Source: Annona cherimola (lineage: Eukaryota > Streptophyta > Magnoliopsida > Magnoliales > Annonaceae). From it: a stretch of 64,000 nucleotides of DNA. Position numbers and translations under genes: made by a program. Each line of letters starts with the position of its first letter. Position 1 is the stretch's first letter. The notes under the pieces are model-generated. The model saw only the letters and a program-made list of their open reading frames with translations. It was not told where the DNA came from and searched no databases. Below, piece by piece: positions 1 to 12,528 of the stretch. Location of the stretch: NCBI GenBank assembly GCA_030490835.1, contig CM059977.1, positions 37,159,676 to 37,223,675 of the forward strand. Reading direction: 5' to 3'.

Positions 1-1562
1 AAGAAAGGTATGCTTCTCACTTTGGTTTGTTCTGAGGTTAATTTAGCTTCTGTACCTGGACATACTTGGTGGATAAATTCTGATGTTACTACTCATATAA
101 GTATGTCTATGCAGGGTTGCCTGAGTTGCCGAAAGTCAAATGATGCTGAAAGATTCATCTACGTGGGTGTTGATAAATCAGTTGAAGTTGAGGCAATCGG
201 CATATTTATGTTATTATTAAAGACTGGTTTTTATTTGGATTTGAAAGAGACATATATTGTACCGTCTTTTAGACAGAATTTGGTTTCTATTTTTGTATTG
301 GACAAATCTGGTTATTTTTGTTTATTTGAAAATAGTTAGTTTAATCTTTCTTTAAATTCAAATATTGTGGTTACCGGTTCTTTATCTTGTTATGATAACC
401 TTTATTTGCTTGATACAGTTGTCTCTTTTGTTGAATCATTGCATGTAAATTAGCATGGTACGAAACGAAAATTAACTAATGAGAATTTTGCTTCACTTTA
501 ACACAAACGTTTAGGACATATTTCTTAACAAAGAATTGAAAGACTTGTGTCAGATGAAATTCTTAATCCTCTTGACTTGTCAGATTTTCAAGTCTGTGTT
601 AATTGTGTTAAGGGAAAACAGACAAACATGAGGAGATTCGGTGCTAACAGGTCTTTAGACGTCTTAGAACTAATACATACGGACATTTGTGGATCATTTC
701 TTACGACTTCTTGGTATGGTCAACAATATTTTATTACGTTCATAGACTATTTCTCTCGTTATGGCTACCTATATCTCATCCATGAGAAGTCTCAATCACT
801 GGACATGTTTAAAATTTTTAAGGCTGAAGTTGAAAATTAACTTAACAAAAAAATTAAAGCCGTTAGATCTATCGTGGTGGTGAATACTATGGTAGATATG
901 ACGAATCAAGTGAACAACTCCCATGGCCTTTTACCAAATTTTTAGAAGAGTGCGATATCATCCCACAGTACACAATGCTAGGAAGTCCTATAATGAATGA
1001 TGTTGCTGAAAGACGAAATAAAACTTTAAAGGACATAGTAAGGAGCATAATCAGTCGTTCTACTTTACCAGACTTACTCTGGGGAGAGACATTAAAGACT
1101 GCAGCTTATATCCTTAACAGAGTACCAACCAAAGCAGCCGCTAAAACCCCTTATGAATTATGGACGGACAAAAAACCTATCATAAAGCATTCACGTATTT
1201 AGGGTTGTCCAGCAGAGGTAGGGTCTTATAGGCCAAATGAAAAGATACTAGACTCAAGAAGAATTAGCAGCTATTTCGTTGGATATTTTGAACGGTCCCG
1301 AGGGTATAAATTTTATGATCCCGCATCCAAATATTTTTTTAAAATTGGAAATGCTTGGTTCTTTGAGGTTATCGAGCTTGGGGGGGGAGGATAAGGTTAG
1401 AGACTATGTCTTTGAGGATGAATTGGTAACTTTTCCTTCGATTGTTGTTCCTGACATGATTCAAGCAACAATAGCATAACTACAAGATATTGTTGTCAAC
1501 CTTCCTAATCAACGTCAATAGGATATTCCTGTTGATCAAGCTCAACATCCTCAAGAACCAAT
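1..1562 (+). pseudogene. copia pol fragment: protease, pre-integrase and integrase
   Basis: Around 60-110 the protease region reads TWWINSDVTTHIS where the family has WWxDSGAxxHI: the catalytic Asp is Asn and the Gly is Asp, so the protease is dead. 547-840 carries the pre-integrase cysteines and the start of the integrase core (HTDICGSF, ITFIDYFSRYGYLYL). 841-974 is frame-broken. 975-1202 holds the integrase C-terminal core ([35 protein letters not shown]). 1279-1562 is the variable linker before RT. Copia identity is firm; no subfamily is assigned. Confidence 0.85.
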
Positions 1563-3336
1563 TGTAGGAAATATGTGGAAAATAAACCAAGTCTATGTTT
1601 TGATGATTAACAAATCAATTTGAGTAAGTTTCGGTTACTAACATGTTTGTGGAAATGACTTAAGGTTATAAATTTGAAGATTATAAAGCATGACAAGTCA
1701 AGTCGATTTCCAAGTTGACTCAAGCATCAACTTAGGCCAAGTTGACTCAAGAAGCGACTTCAAGACGTCATTCCCTTCCAGAGTTGAAATCGAGAATGAG
1801 AGGTGCCGAAGTCGCATCCCAAGTCGACTCCGCTTGCGACTTGGGTGAAGTCGCAGACCAAGTCGACTCCAGCACCGACTTCGAAATGTCATTGCCTTCC
1901 AGAGTTGAAATCGAGAACGAGAACTGCCGAAGTCGCATCCCAAGTCGACTCCGCTTGCGACTTGAGGTGAAATCGCAGACCAAGTCGACTCCAGTCGCGA
2001 CTTGGAAGCGTTATTTCTGTCCAGAGTTGAAACCGAGAACAATGGCTGCCGAAGTCGCATCCCAAGTCGACTCCGCGTGCGACTTGGGTAAAGTCGCAGA
2101 TCAAGTCGACTCCGACTTCGACTTCAATACGGAAACATGCAGATCAAGATAAATGATAGGTTCAAGAGTTTCAAAAGAAGATGAAGGTAAAAGACAACTC
2201 AAAGACTCAAGACTCAAGACATGAAGTCAAATGTGAGAATTATAAAGAGTCTCAAAGGAAGAACAACCAAACAATGAAGGAATTCAAGCAAGCAATGCAC
2301 TCCAAGATTCAAGTACTCAAGAACTCAAGAAAAGGAATCCAAGGTATTTTATGTAAAGAGATATAAGGGAGAACATTCAATATGAAGAAAATCTAATGAT
2401 CAAAGTCATCTATGAAGATTTCAAGTTCATCAAGCAAGCTGCCGAGGTGAAGTCGCACCCGAAGTCGACTCCACCTGCGACTTGGGTCAAGTCGAGGACC
2501 AAGTCGACCCAGACTGGAACTCGAAGAAGTTGCGAACAGGCGAAGTCGCACCCGAAGTCGACTCCATCTGCGACTTGGGCGAAGTCACACCCGAAGTCGA
2601 CTCCACCTGCGACTTGGGTCGCAACGGTCGGAAAATTTTCGAACGTTGGCGCATTAAATGCGCGCCACCTACCTCCAAATGTTCGGATTCCCTCCACAAT
2701 TATAAAAGGCATTCAATATGAACGAGGAGGGTAGCTGAGAATTCATAAAGTGAGCATAACTCCCATCTTTAAGAGCTTCAAGAGATCAAGCAAATTTTTA
2801 GAAGAAGAACCTTGCTTCAAATTGCCAAGAGCTGCTTGCTGAATCTCTAAGCCTACACTACAAGTTCTTCTCTGCACCAAATCTGCGTCTACACAACAGT
2901 AACGTGTAGAAACTTTCTTTTATTATTTCTTGTTGTATTGAACTTGATTTAGTTTGAGTAACTAAGATCAAGTGTAAGCAAAGTAGTGTGTGATTGGAGT
3001 GGAAATCGTCACCTACTTGTGCTGTGGTTGTATATGCCCCCTAGAGCTAGAATCTAGAAGAGAGTGGAGACTCTAGTTGTATTCGTGGAATACATAGTGG
3101 AACCCAAGTCACAAGGGGTGTGAACTTGGAAGAGTTGAGTAGGGAGGTTGCCCGAACCACTATAAAATCTTGTGTGTTCATTTCTGTTTCTGCTCTTTAC
3201 ATTATTGCTCTCATTTTATTTCTTCATAAAGGGGACTAGATTAATCCGGGGTAAAGTTTCTGTTTAAGTTGTAAATTTTTAAATACCCAATTCACCCCTC
3301 CCCTCTTGGGTAATTGCCATTAACTCGGGACCAACA
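1563..3336 (+). repeat. 5' LTR of nested copia, 1,774 bp
   Basis: Paired with 8660-10444. U3 contains two arrays of AAGTCG/CGACTT motifs (1695-2135 and 2440-2625). A TATA box TATAAAA is at 2701-2707, so transcription should start near 2730. The first bases are TGTAGG against TGTTGG in the 3' copy, one substitution in the terminal inverted motif. Confidence 0.95.
1695..2640 (+). repeat. Arrays of AAGTCG/CGACTT inverted motifs in copia U3
   Basis: Two blocks (1695-2135, 2440-2625) are tiled with AAGTCG and its complement CGACTT, often as GTCGACTCC...GCGACTTGGG, separated by an A/C-rich stretch. The 3' LTR has the same blocks at 8793-9235 and 9549-9734. The short ORFs called on both strands here come from this repetition and are not genes. 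Single strands of these blocks could fold into many small hairpins. Confidence 0.85.
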
Positions 3337-3338
3337 AG

Positions 3339-3357
3339 TGGTATCAAAGCAGGTTTT
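3339..3357 (+). other. Primer-binding site of nested copia
   Basis: TGGTATCAAAGCAGG begins 2 bp after the LTR. It matches the plant initiator tRNA-Met 3' end pattern TGGTATCAGAGC with one difference (A for G). Confidence 0.85.
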
Positions 3358-3384
3358 TGAGTTATACCAAAGAGATCTTTTAAT

Positions 3385-5256
3385 ATGACATCCCAATCGA
3401 CTTCCATTCCCTCATTTGCTGAAGGCCAATCTTTTACTAGGCCACCATTGTTTGATGGGAACAATTTCGGCTATTGGAAGCTTCGTATGAAGAAACTCAT
3501 CATGGCTACAGATATGGATTCTTGGATTACAATCCAAGACGGTGTAACCTTTCCTATTGATGAAAGAGCTTCCAAATGGACCGATGAGAAAGTGAAAACT
3601 ATTAAGAGCAATGCCAAGGCTATGAATTCTTTATTTTGTGCTCTTACCGCTTCCGAATATGATAGAGTATCCTCTTGTTTAACCGCAAAAGAAATATGGG
3701 ACACTTTAACATCTATATATGAAGAAACTTCTCAAGTCCAAGGGACAAGGAGAAATATTTTGATTGGAGAATTGGAAACCTTTATAATGCTAGATACAGA
3801 AAATATTTTTGAAATATTTGCGAGATTCTCTAAAATTACTAATGCTTTGAATGGTCTTGGAAAAGCAATTTTTGAATCAGAGCAGGTCATGAAGATTCTA
3901 AGGGCACTACCCGAATCATGGACTCCGAAAATTACTGCAATAGAAGAAACAAAGGACTTGAACACATTGAAGCTAGAAGACGTTATTAGCTCACTAATGT
4001 CGCATGAGCTAATCAAGAAAAGAAATGAAGATCATCACAAAGGAAAGAAAGCAATTGCACTAAGAGTCACTCATAATTCGGATGAGTCCACCTCCTCATC
4101 TCACAACGATGATGAAGACATTGCTCTACTCACTCGCAAATTTCGAAAGTTTGTGAGAAAAGAAAAAAACTTCAAAGACTTCAAAGAAAGACCACGAAGA
4201 GAGAAGAAGAAGGAAGTCACAAAGTGCTATAGATGCGGCGGTATGGGACATATGCAAGTTTAATGTCCTACACCCGAAGAGAAATCAAAGAATCAACAAG
4301 AAATGAGGGAAAGACATGAAAGCAGAAAATTCCAAAGGCCAAAGGGAAGAGAAATGTACGTAAACGAAGAAACTTCATCAACAAGTAGCTCTTCAACCGA
4401 TGACTTTGATGCGGCAAATTGTGCAAGAATATGCTGCATGGCGCGGATTGAGCAAGAAGAAGATTTGTTGTGTTTAAACACAACGGAAGTTTTGGAAGAG
4501 CAAACCACCTTAACCAAGTACACAAGTAATGAAGAGGTAACTTCCAAATTTTACTATTCTCAATCTACTCACTCTTCTATTCAAGAATGTCTCAAATGTG
4601 CTGAATTAGAAGAATTACAACATGCATATGATTTATTATATGAGGAAATCAAAAAGCTAGGAAATAAGTTATCATTAAAGAGACAACAATGCAATTCAAT
4701 TATTATTGTAAATGGAAAACTAGCTGAAAGTACATCAAAACTGAAAGATGAAAATGAATTGCTTTTGAAAGAAGTAGAGAAATTGAAAAAGGAGAATGAA
4801 TCCTTAAATGAATCATTAGCTAAATTCTCTAATCCAGGAGAAAATGTAAAAATGTTTCTAAACATGACCTCACAAACAAATAAAAGAGGTCTTGGATACT
4901 CCACATTTGAGCAAAGAGAAAGTGGCAAATCGAATGTGCCAATACTTGGGAAAAATTAAACCAAAATTGCACCTATCTACAAGCCCAAAGGGAAACATAC
5001 TACGTGGACTAGAAGGCCAATTATTGAATCAATACATACTTGGAGGCCTACTCCTAGATTACCAATGGCTTGCAATTTTTGCAATAAAATGAGTCATAAA
5101 GTCCATAAATGTAATTTTAAGAAACTATATGACCATGGTGCAAAATTAGTTTGGGTTCCAAGAAACACAAGATTTGGACTTTCAAAGATAGAACAACAAA
5201 AATTAAATCAGTTTACTAACCCAAATGGACCCATAAAATGGGTACCAAAGAGATAA
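3385..5256 (+). pseudogene. gag of nested copia, two in-frame stops
   Basis: The ATG at 3385 lies 48 bp after the LTR. Residues 1-230 form the copia capsid (PPLFDGNNFGYWKLRMK, AKEIWDTL, ILRALPESW). A zinc knuckle CYRCGGMGHMQV-stop-C spans the first stop (4261-4263). The same frame continues through a coiled-coil-like stretch (4580-4850, ELEELQHAYDLLYEEIKKL) to a second stop at 4957-4959 and a second Cys/His motif CNFCNKMSHKVHKC at 5071-5112, ending WVPKR at 5256. An extra coiled coil and a second knuckle are typical of SIRE-like gags. The stops look like point mutations because the frame is otherwise kept. Confidence 0.88.
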
Positions 5257-5263
5257 GATTTAT

Positions 5264-6580
5264 TTGTTCATTTTTCAGATATTTTTCAAGGCAAAGGCAA
5301 GCAACGTTTGGTTCATGGATAGTGGTTGTTCAAGGCATATGACCGGTGAAAGAAGTTTATTTCATAAACTCAAGCCTTGCAACGATGGAACTGTTGCTTT
5401 TGGAAATATTGAGAAAGGTAAAATCAAAGGTAAAGGAAACATTTATAGTATTTCAAATGCATGTATGGAAGATGTATTATTTTTTGAAGGACTCAAGCAC
5501 AATTTAATGAGTATTAGCCAATTATGTGACAAAGGATACAAGGTTGTGTTTGAATCATCTATATGTAGTGTATTTGATGGAGAACATATCATGTTTAGCG
5601 GAAAAAGATATGAAAATATATATTTAGTTTCACTTGATGAACTAGATGGTCAATGTCTAATGGTCATTGACAATGATCCATGGGTTTGGCATAAGAGGCT
5701 TGGGCATATAAACATGACAAATATAAAGACCCTAAGGAAGAAGAGTTTGGTAGAAGGATTGCCTAAATTGAAATATGACAAAGATAAAATTTGCAAGGCA
5801 TGTCAATTGTCAAAACAACCTAAAATGCCTTTCTCTACCAAAAAGGAGATTTCCACCATTAGGCCACTTGAATTGCTACACATGGATCTATATGGGTCAT
5901 CCGACATTTTAACCATTGGTGGAAAGAAATATGTGTTTATAATAGTTGATGATTTTTTAAGATTCACATGGGTAATTCTCTTAGCTAGCAAAGATGAAGC
6001 CTTCTCTATGTTTGCAACTTTTGTAAACTTGGTGCAAAATGAAAAATAATGTACTATTATGACCATTAGAAGTGATCATGGTGGTGAGTTTGAAAATAAA
6101 CGATTCATAGAATTATGTAATGAAAAAGGAATTCATCACACATTTTCTGCACCAAGAACACCACAACAAAATGAAGTGGTTGAAAGAAAAAATAGAACTA
6201 TACAAGAGATGGCTAGAACAATGCTAAATGAGAGTAAATTATTCAAGAAATTTTGGGGTGAAGCTGTAAGTACAGCTTGTCATGTGTTGAACCGAGTTAC
6301 CATTAGAGCAATCTTGAAAAAGACCCCATATGAGCTATGGAAAGGTAGAAAACCAAATATCTCATATTTTCATGCCTTTGGTTGCACATGTTATGTTTTG
6401 AACAATGAAAAAACCAACTTGGAAAAACTAGATGCTAAAAGTGATAAGGCAATATTCCTTAGTTACTCATCAAATAGCAAAGTATATAGAATCTTCAACA
6501 AAAGAAACTAATTTGTAGAAGAATCAATACATGTTGTCTTTGATAAAACTAATCCTTGCTTCAAAAGAAAAAATGATTAA
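5264..6580 (+). pseudogene. Protease and integrase of nested copia
   Basis: Protease motif VWFMDSGCSRHMTGE (about 5308-5352) keeps the catalytic DSG. The pre-integrase zinc region follows: WHKRLGHIN and CKACQLSKQPKMPF, H...H...C..C. The integrase core reads HMDLYGSS, VFIIVDDFLRFTWV, IRSDHGGEFEN and PQQNEVVERKNRTIQE, so the D,D,E residues remain. A TAA at 6047-6049 interrupts the core without changing frame, and another at 6509-6511 ends it near the C-terminal FNKRN. Beyond it the frame shifts before RT. Confidence 0.9.
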
Positions 6581-6642
6581 GTGATGCAGATGATATAACA
6601 AGTAGTCTTGAAAAACTGCATGTTGAAAAGCAAGAGGATTCC

Positions 6643-8337
6643 ATGGAGGAAAGTGTAAGTGAAGGTAATAATTCCTATAAACCTTCAACTAATTTAAAAT
6701 TCAAAAATGTCCATCCAATTGAGCAAGTTATAGGGAATGTTTATGAAGGTGTAAAGACTAGAAGGTCAAAACAAAATGTTTGTGGACAATACGCCTTTGT
6801 ATCCAAAATTGAACCATCCACTATTGATCAAGCTCTTGATGATGAAAACTGGATCATAGCAATGCAAGAAGAGCTAAATCAATTTGAAAGAAACCAAGTT
6901 TGGCATCTTGTTCCAAGACCAAAAGATTGTACTGTCATTGGCACAAAATGGGTCTTTAGGAACAAATTAGATGAAAGTGGACTTGTATTGAGAAACAAAG
7001 CTAGACTTGTGGCAAAGAGATACTCACAAGAAGAAGGAATAGATTTTAAGGAATCCTATGCCCCGGTTGCTAGATTAGAAGCTATTCGCATCTTACTAGC
7101 TTTTGCATCTCACATGAATTTTAAATTGTTTCAAATGGATGTTAAAAGTGCATTTTTGAATGGATATATAAATGAAGAGGTGTATGTTGAACAACCACTT
7201 GGATTTGAGGAGAAAGATCAATCTAAATTTGTATACAAATTAACCAAAGCATTATATGAATTAAAACAAGCTCCAAGGGCTTGGTATGAAAGATTAAGCA
7301 AATTTTTGATTGATCATGACTTTCAAAAGGGAAAGGTAGACACCACTTTGTTTATCAAATATAAACAAAAATATATCTTGATTATTCAAATTTATGTTGA
7401 TGATATTATTTTTGGTGCTACTAATGAGATTCTTTGACAAGAATTTTCTGAGCTTATGCAGAAAGAATTTGTGATGAGTATGATGGGGGAGCTGAATTTC
7501 TTCCTTGGACTACAAATCAAGCAACTAAATGAAGGAATTTTCATCAACCAGTTCAAGTATATCAAAGAAATATTGAAGAAGTTTGGCATGAAAAACAGCA
7601 AAGGGGCAAACACGCCTATGAGCTCAACAATTAAAATTGACAAAGATGAGAAAGGAAAAATAATTGATTTAAAATTATATAGAAGCATGATATGTTCTTT
7701 ATTATATTTGACTGCTTCTAGGCCTGATATATTGTTTAGTGTATGTATGTGCTCTAGATTTCAATCATGTCCAAAAAAATCACACTTGGTAGCTGTAAAA
7801 AGAATTTTCAGATATTTAGTAGACACTACCAATATAGGACTTTCGTATCCAAAGGGCTCTAATTTTGATCTAATCGGATACTCGGATGCGGATTTTGCCG
7901 GTTACAAAGTAGATAGAAAAAGCACTAGTGGAACATGTCAATTTCTTGGAAATATGTTGGTTTCATGGTTTTCAAGAAAACAAACTAGTGTTGCTCTATC
8001 TACGGCGGAAATCGAATATATTGTCGCCGGGAGCTGTTGTGCCCAATTACTTTGGATGAAACAACAACTTAGGGACAATGACATGGATTTTAAAGATATA
8101 CCTATTAAATGTGATAATACAAGTGCCATATGTTTAACTAAAAATCCAGTACTGCATTCTAGAACCAAACATATAGACCTTAGACATCATTTTATTAGAG
8201 AACATGTAGAAAATCATGATATATGTTTGGAATATGTAAGAACAGAAGATCAAATTGCAGATATATTCACTAAACCTCTAGCAAAAGAACCATTTTATAA
8301 AATTACAAATGATATGGGAATGCTTGAATTGACTTAG
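6643..8337 (+). pseudogene. Reverse transcriptase and RNase H of nested copia
   Basis: RT reads [47 protein letters not shown] and the catalytic [10 protein letters not shown] near 7396. A single TGA at 7435-7437 stops the frame three residues after it; the same frame then continues (FVMSMMGELNFFLGLQIKQ) into RNase H (YSDADFAGYKVDRKSTSG, STAEIEYIVAGSCCAQLLWM, HIDLRHHFIREHV) and ends DIFTKPLAKEPF...LELT at 8337. The N-terminus is frame-separated from integrase. Length and domain order are normal for copia. Confidence 0.9.
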
Positions 8338-8645
8338 CAAAGCACAAACTGAGGGGGAGCACAGGTTCAGGGGAGCAACCCCACCATTCTCATAAAATTT
8401 ACCCACTCTATCTCAATTTTTTTGATACATTGACAAAAAGGGGGAGAAGAGATCGGGATTTGAGTCTAAGTGGTTTTTAGAAGAGATCGGGAATTGAGTC
8501 TAAATTTTTATGACTGGTTTTAAGTTTTTGTTTGAATGTTTTTAACTTGATTGTTTGCATAAGTATGATAAAACTTCAAAATGAAAAATTAGCATGTTTC
8601 TAAAATATTGAAAGGTATACACTCAAATCGGTTTTGTCAATCATC

Positions 8646-8659
8646 AAAAAGGGGGAGAT
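8646..8659 (+). other. Polypurine tract of nested copia
   Basis: AAAAAGGGGGAGAT lies immediately before the 3' LTR start TGTTGG. Confidence 0.85.
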
Positions 8660-10444
8660 TGTTGGAAATATGTGGAAAATAAACCAAGTTTATGTTTTGA
8701 TGATTAACAAATCAATTTGAGTAAGTTTTGGTTAGTAACATGTTTGTGGAAATGATTTAAGGTTATAAATTTGAAGATTATAAAGCATGGCAAGTCAAGT
8801 CAATTTCCAAGTCGACTCAAGCATCGACTTAGGCCAAGTCGATCCCCAAGTCGACACAAGAAGCGACTTCAAGACGTCATTCCCTTCCAAAGTTGAAATC
8901 GAGAATGAGAGGTGCCGAAGTCGCATCCCAAGTCGACTCCGTTTGCGACTTGGGTGAAGTCGCAGACCAAGTCGACTCCAGCATCGACTTCAAAACGTCA
9001 TTTCCTTCCAGAGTTGAAATCGAGAACGAGAACTGCCGAAGTCGCATCCCAAGTCGACTCCGCTTGCGACTTGAGGTGAAGTCGCAGACCAAGTCGACTC
9101 CAGTCGCGACTTGGAGGCGTCATTTCTGTCCAGAGTTGAAACCGAGAACAAGGGCTGCCGAAGTCGCATCCCAAGTCGACTCCTCATGCGACTTGGGTGA
9201 AGTCGTCGATCAAGTTGACTCCGACTTCGACTTCAATACGGAAACATTCAAATCAAGATAAATGGTAGATTCAAGAGTTTCAAAAGAAGATGAAGGTAAA
9301 AGACAACTCAAAGACTCAAGACTCAAGACATGAAGTCAAACGTGAGAATTATAAAGAGTCTCAAAGGAAGAACAGCCAAACAATGAAGGAATTCAAGCAA
9401 GCAATGCACTCCAAGATTCAAGTACTCAAGAACTCAAGAAAAGGAATCCAAGGTATTTTATGTAAAGAGATATAAGGAAGAACATTCAATATGAAGAAAA
9501 TCTAATGATCAAAGTCGTCTATGAAGATTTTAAGTTCATCAAGCAAGCTGCCGAGGTGAAGTCGCACCCGAAGTCGACTCCACCTGCGACTTGGGTCAAG
9601 TCGAGGACCAAGTCGACCCAGACTGGAACTCGAAGAAGTTGCGAACAGGCGAAGTCGCACCCGAAGTCGACTCCATCTGCGACTTGGGCGAAGTCGCACC
9701 CGAAGTCGACTCCACCTGCGACTTGGGTCGCAACGGTAGAAAAGTTTTCGAACGTTGGCGCATTAAATGCACGCCACCTACCTCCAAACGTTCGGATTCC
9801 CTCCACAATTATAAAAGGCATTCAATATGAACGAGGAGGGTAGATGAGAATTCATTAAGTGAGCATAACTCCCATCTTTAAGAGCTTCAAGTGATCAAGC
9901 AAATTTTTAGAAGAAGAACCTTGCTTCAAACTGCCAAGAGCTGCTTGCTGAATCTCTAAGCCTACACTACAAGTTCTTCTCTGCGCCAAATCTGCATCTA
10001 CACAACAGTAACGTGTAGAAACTTTCTGTTATTATTTCTTGTTGTATTGAACTTGATTTAGTTTGGGTAACTAAGATCAAGTGTAAGTAAAGTAGTGTGT
10101 GATTGGAGTGGAACTCATCACCTACTCGTGCTGTGGTTGTATATGCCCCCTAGAGCTAGAATCTAAAAGAGAGTGGAGACTCTAGTTGTATTCGCGGAAT
10201 ACATAGTGGAACCCAAGTCACAAGGGTGTGAGCTTGGAAGAGTGGAGTAGGGAGGTTGCCCGAACCACTATAAAATCTTGTGTGTTCATTTCTGTTTCTG
10301 CTCTTTACATTATTGCTCTCATTTTATTTCTTCATAAAGGGGACTAAATTAATCCGGGGTAAAGTTTCTGTTTAAGTTGTAAATTTTTAAATACCCAATT
10401 CACCCCTCCCCTCTTGGGTAATTGCCATTAACTCGGGACCAACA
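8660..10444 (+). repeat. 3' LTR of nested copia, 1,785 bp
   Basis: It aligns along its whole length with 1563-3336 with scattered substitutions and one small indel near 8838. The TATA box is at 9810-9816. It ends GGGACCAACA and is followed by the target duplication CCAAT. Confidence 0.95.
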
Positions 10445-12090
10445 CCAATGACATTAAGGAAATCCACTAGAGAAAGGAGAAGCGCAATTTCTAATGATTA
10501 TATTATCTTTCTCCAAGAACGTCAGGATAACATTACAATGATGGAAGATGATCCTATCAACTTTCGTTAAGTAATGCAAAGAAAAAAGTCTCAAAGGTGG
10601 ATTAATGTCATAGATGAAGAGATTAAGTCCATGAGAGACAATGACGTTTGGGAACTCGTCCCATTGCCCAAAGGTGCAAAGCCCATTGATTGTAAATGGA
10701 TATTTAAAACCAAAAGAGATTCAAAGGGTAATGTGGAAAGGTATAAGGATCATCTTGTCGCAAAGGGATTTACTCAAAAGGAAAATATCGATTATAAAGA
10801 GACTTTCTCTCCAGTTTTATCGAAAGACTCTTTCAGGGTAATAATGACTTTAGTGACACATTTTGACCTTGAGCTACATCAGATGGATGTAAAGACTGTG
10901 TTTCTCAATGGTGACATTGATGAGACCATTTATTAGGTGCAACTAGAAAATTTTGTGTCCGAAGATGCAAAACAAATGGTTTATAAACTAAAAAAAATCT
11001 ATCTATTGGCTCAATCAAGCTTCATGTCAATATTATTACAAATTTCATCAAGTTGTCATCTCATTCGGTTTCGAGATTAATATGGTTGATGACTATGCAT
11101 ACCACAAGTTCTGTGGGAGTAAGCACATTTTTCTGGTCTTATATGTCGATGACATACTGCTTGCTAATAATGATATAGGTTTATTGCATGAAACTAAGAG
11201 ATTTCTATCAAACAAATTTGAGATGAAAGATCTTGGTAAAATGACTTTTGTATTAGAAATTCAGATACATCGGGATCATTCTCGAGGTATTCTTGAATTA
11301 TCACAAAAGGCCGATATTGAAAGAGTACTTGAAAGATTTGGCATGCAGGATTATAAACTAGGAGACACCTTGTTGCCAAGGGAGACAAATTCAGTCTCGA
11401 TCAGTGCCCTAAGAATGATTTTGAATATAAGAAAATGCAAAAGATCTCTTATGCTTCAGCAGTGGGAAGTCTGATGTATGCTCAAGTTTGTACACGTCCA
11501 GATATAGCATTCATTGTTGGAATGTTGGGCAGATATTTGAGTAATCCGGGAATGGATCATTGAAAAGCAGCCAAAAGAATTTTAAGATACCTGCAGAGAA
11601 CAAAACACTAGGAGGTAGGATAACATAGAGATCATTGGACATTCGGATTCCGACCATGCAGGATGCCAGGACAGTTTTAGATCCACTTCAAGCTATATTT
11701 ATCTGCTTGCTAGAGGAGCTGTCTCTTGGAGGAGTGCTAAGCAGACACTCATTGCTCCTTCCACTGTGGCAGCTGAATTTATAATATATTTTGAGGCATC
11801 TAATCAGGTCGTATGGTTACGAAATTTTGTCACGGGATTGCGAATTATGGATGAAATTGAAAGACCACTCAAGTTATTTTGTGACAATAACTCAATAGTC
11901 TTATATTCCAACAACAACAGGAGCTCAACGAAGTCAAAATTCATTGACCTAAAGTTCCTAGTTGTTAAGAAAAGAATTCAGGAAGGTCAAGTGTTTATAG
12001 AGCACATAAGAACAAACTTTATGATTGCGAATCCGCTGACTAAGGGGCTCCACCCAAGGTCTTTCATGAGCATACTGCTCACATAAGTGT
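10445..12090 (+). pseudogene. copia pol fragment: reverse transcriptase and RNase H (second half of outer element)
   Basis: 10574-10936 is the RT N-terminal half: WELVPLPKGAKPIDCKWIFK, LVAKGFTQ, ELHQMDVKTVFLNGDI. 11082-11474 has the catalytic LYVDDILLA motif and the downstream FEMKDLGKM segment. 11480-11760 is frame-broken (SYASAVGSLMYAQVCTRPD can be followed). 11766-12086 is the RNase H end (AAEFI, LFCDNNSIV, HIRTNFMIANPLTKGLHP). The protein ends about 440 bp before the LTR, as usual in copia. The YVDD motif survives, but stops at 10934 and elsewhere kill the frame. Confidence 0.87.
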
Positions 12091-12517
12091 TGTATCACTT
12101 GACGATACTCTAGTTTAGTGGGAATTTGTATTTTGTGCCTTTTTTTTATTGACACATGTTTTGTACATTACAGTTATGAATCTTTTCTACAGAAATAAAG
12201 TTTTCAGTATTTTGGTTATTCAGTATTTTGATTTTGGTTTGATCTCGCCAAATAAGATGGACCAGTTGAAAATATGCATGTTATATCACATTATATATAA
12301 TTTTCATGCTATGCATTCATACTTGATCTATGTCGTTCGGTTATATTTGATATAAGTGAACATGGATGAGTCTAGTTACGATGAATGTGACAAAGGCCGC
12401 TTTGATCCTATGTTGGCATAACTAATTGACGAGATTGTTCGAAGATGATTTTGGAATGATAGCAAAAGGTTTTGAGCTCATAAGGTTATATATATAATTA
12501 TAAAATATATGTAGTCC

Positions 12518-12528
12518 AAGTGGGAGAT
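12518..12528 (+). other. Polypurine tract of outer copia
   Basis: AAGTGGGAGAT lies directly before the LTR start TGTTGG. This is the usual copia plus-strand primer position. Confidence 0.75.

Larger units (their letters stand above)
1563..10444 (+). mobile_element. Complete nested copia retrotransposon (SIRE/Maximus-like), 8,882 bp
   Basis: The two LTRs (1563-3336 and 8660-10444) are very similar and start TGTAGG/TGTTGG and end CCAACA. The flanking 5 bp are CCAAT on both sides (1558-1562 and 10445-10449), an exact target-site duplication. A tRNA-Met-type primer site follows the 5' LTR and an A/G tract precedes the 3' LTR. Long LTRs, a coiled-coil-rich gag and MDSGCSRHMTG protease suggest the SIRE/Maximus group; there is no env-like ORF after pol (only 322 bp). 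In-frame stops make it non-autonomous. Confidence 0.95.

Noticed and set aside
1698..2152. Overlapping ORFs on both strands in the copia LTR (and 8877-9261, 9502-9843)
   Set aside because: They arise from the AAGTCG/CGACTT array; peptides are repeats of the same motif.
8338..8659. env-like ORF expected in SIRE elements
   Set aside because: Only 322 bp separate pol and the 3' LTR and no open frame is present.
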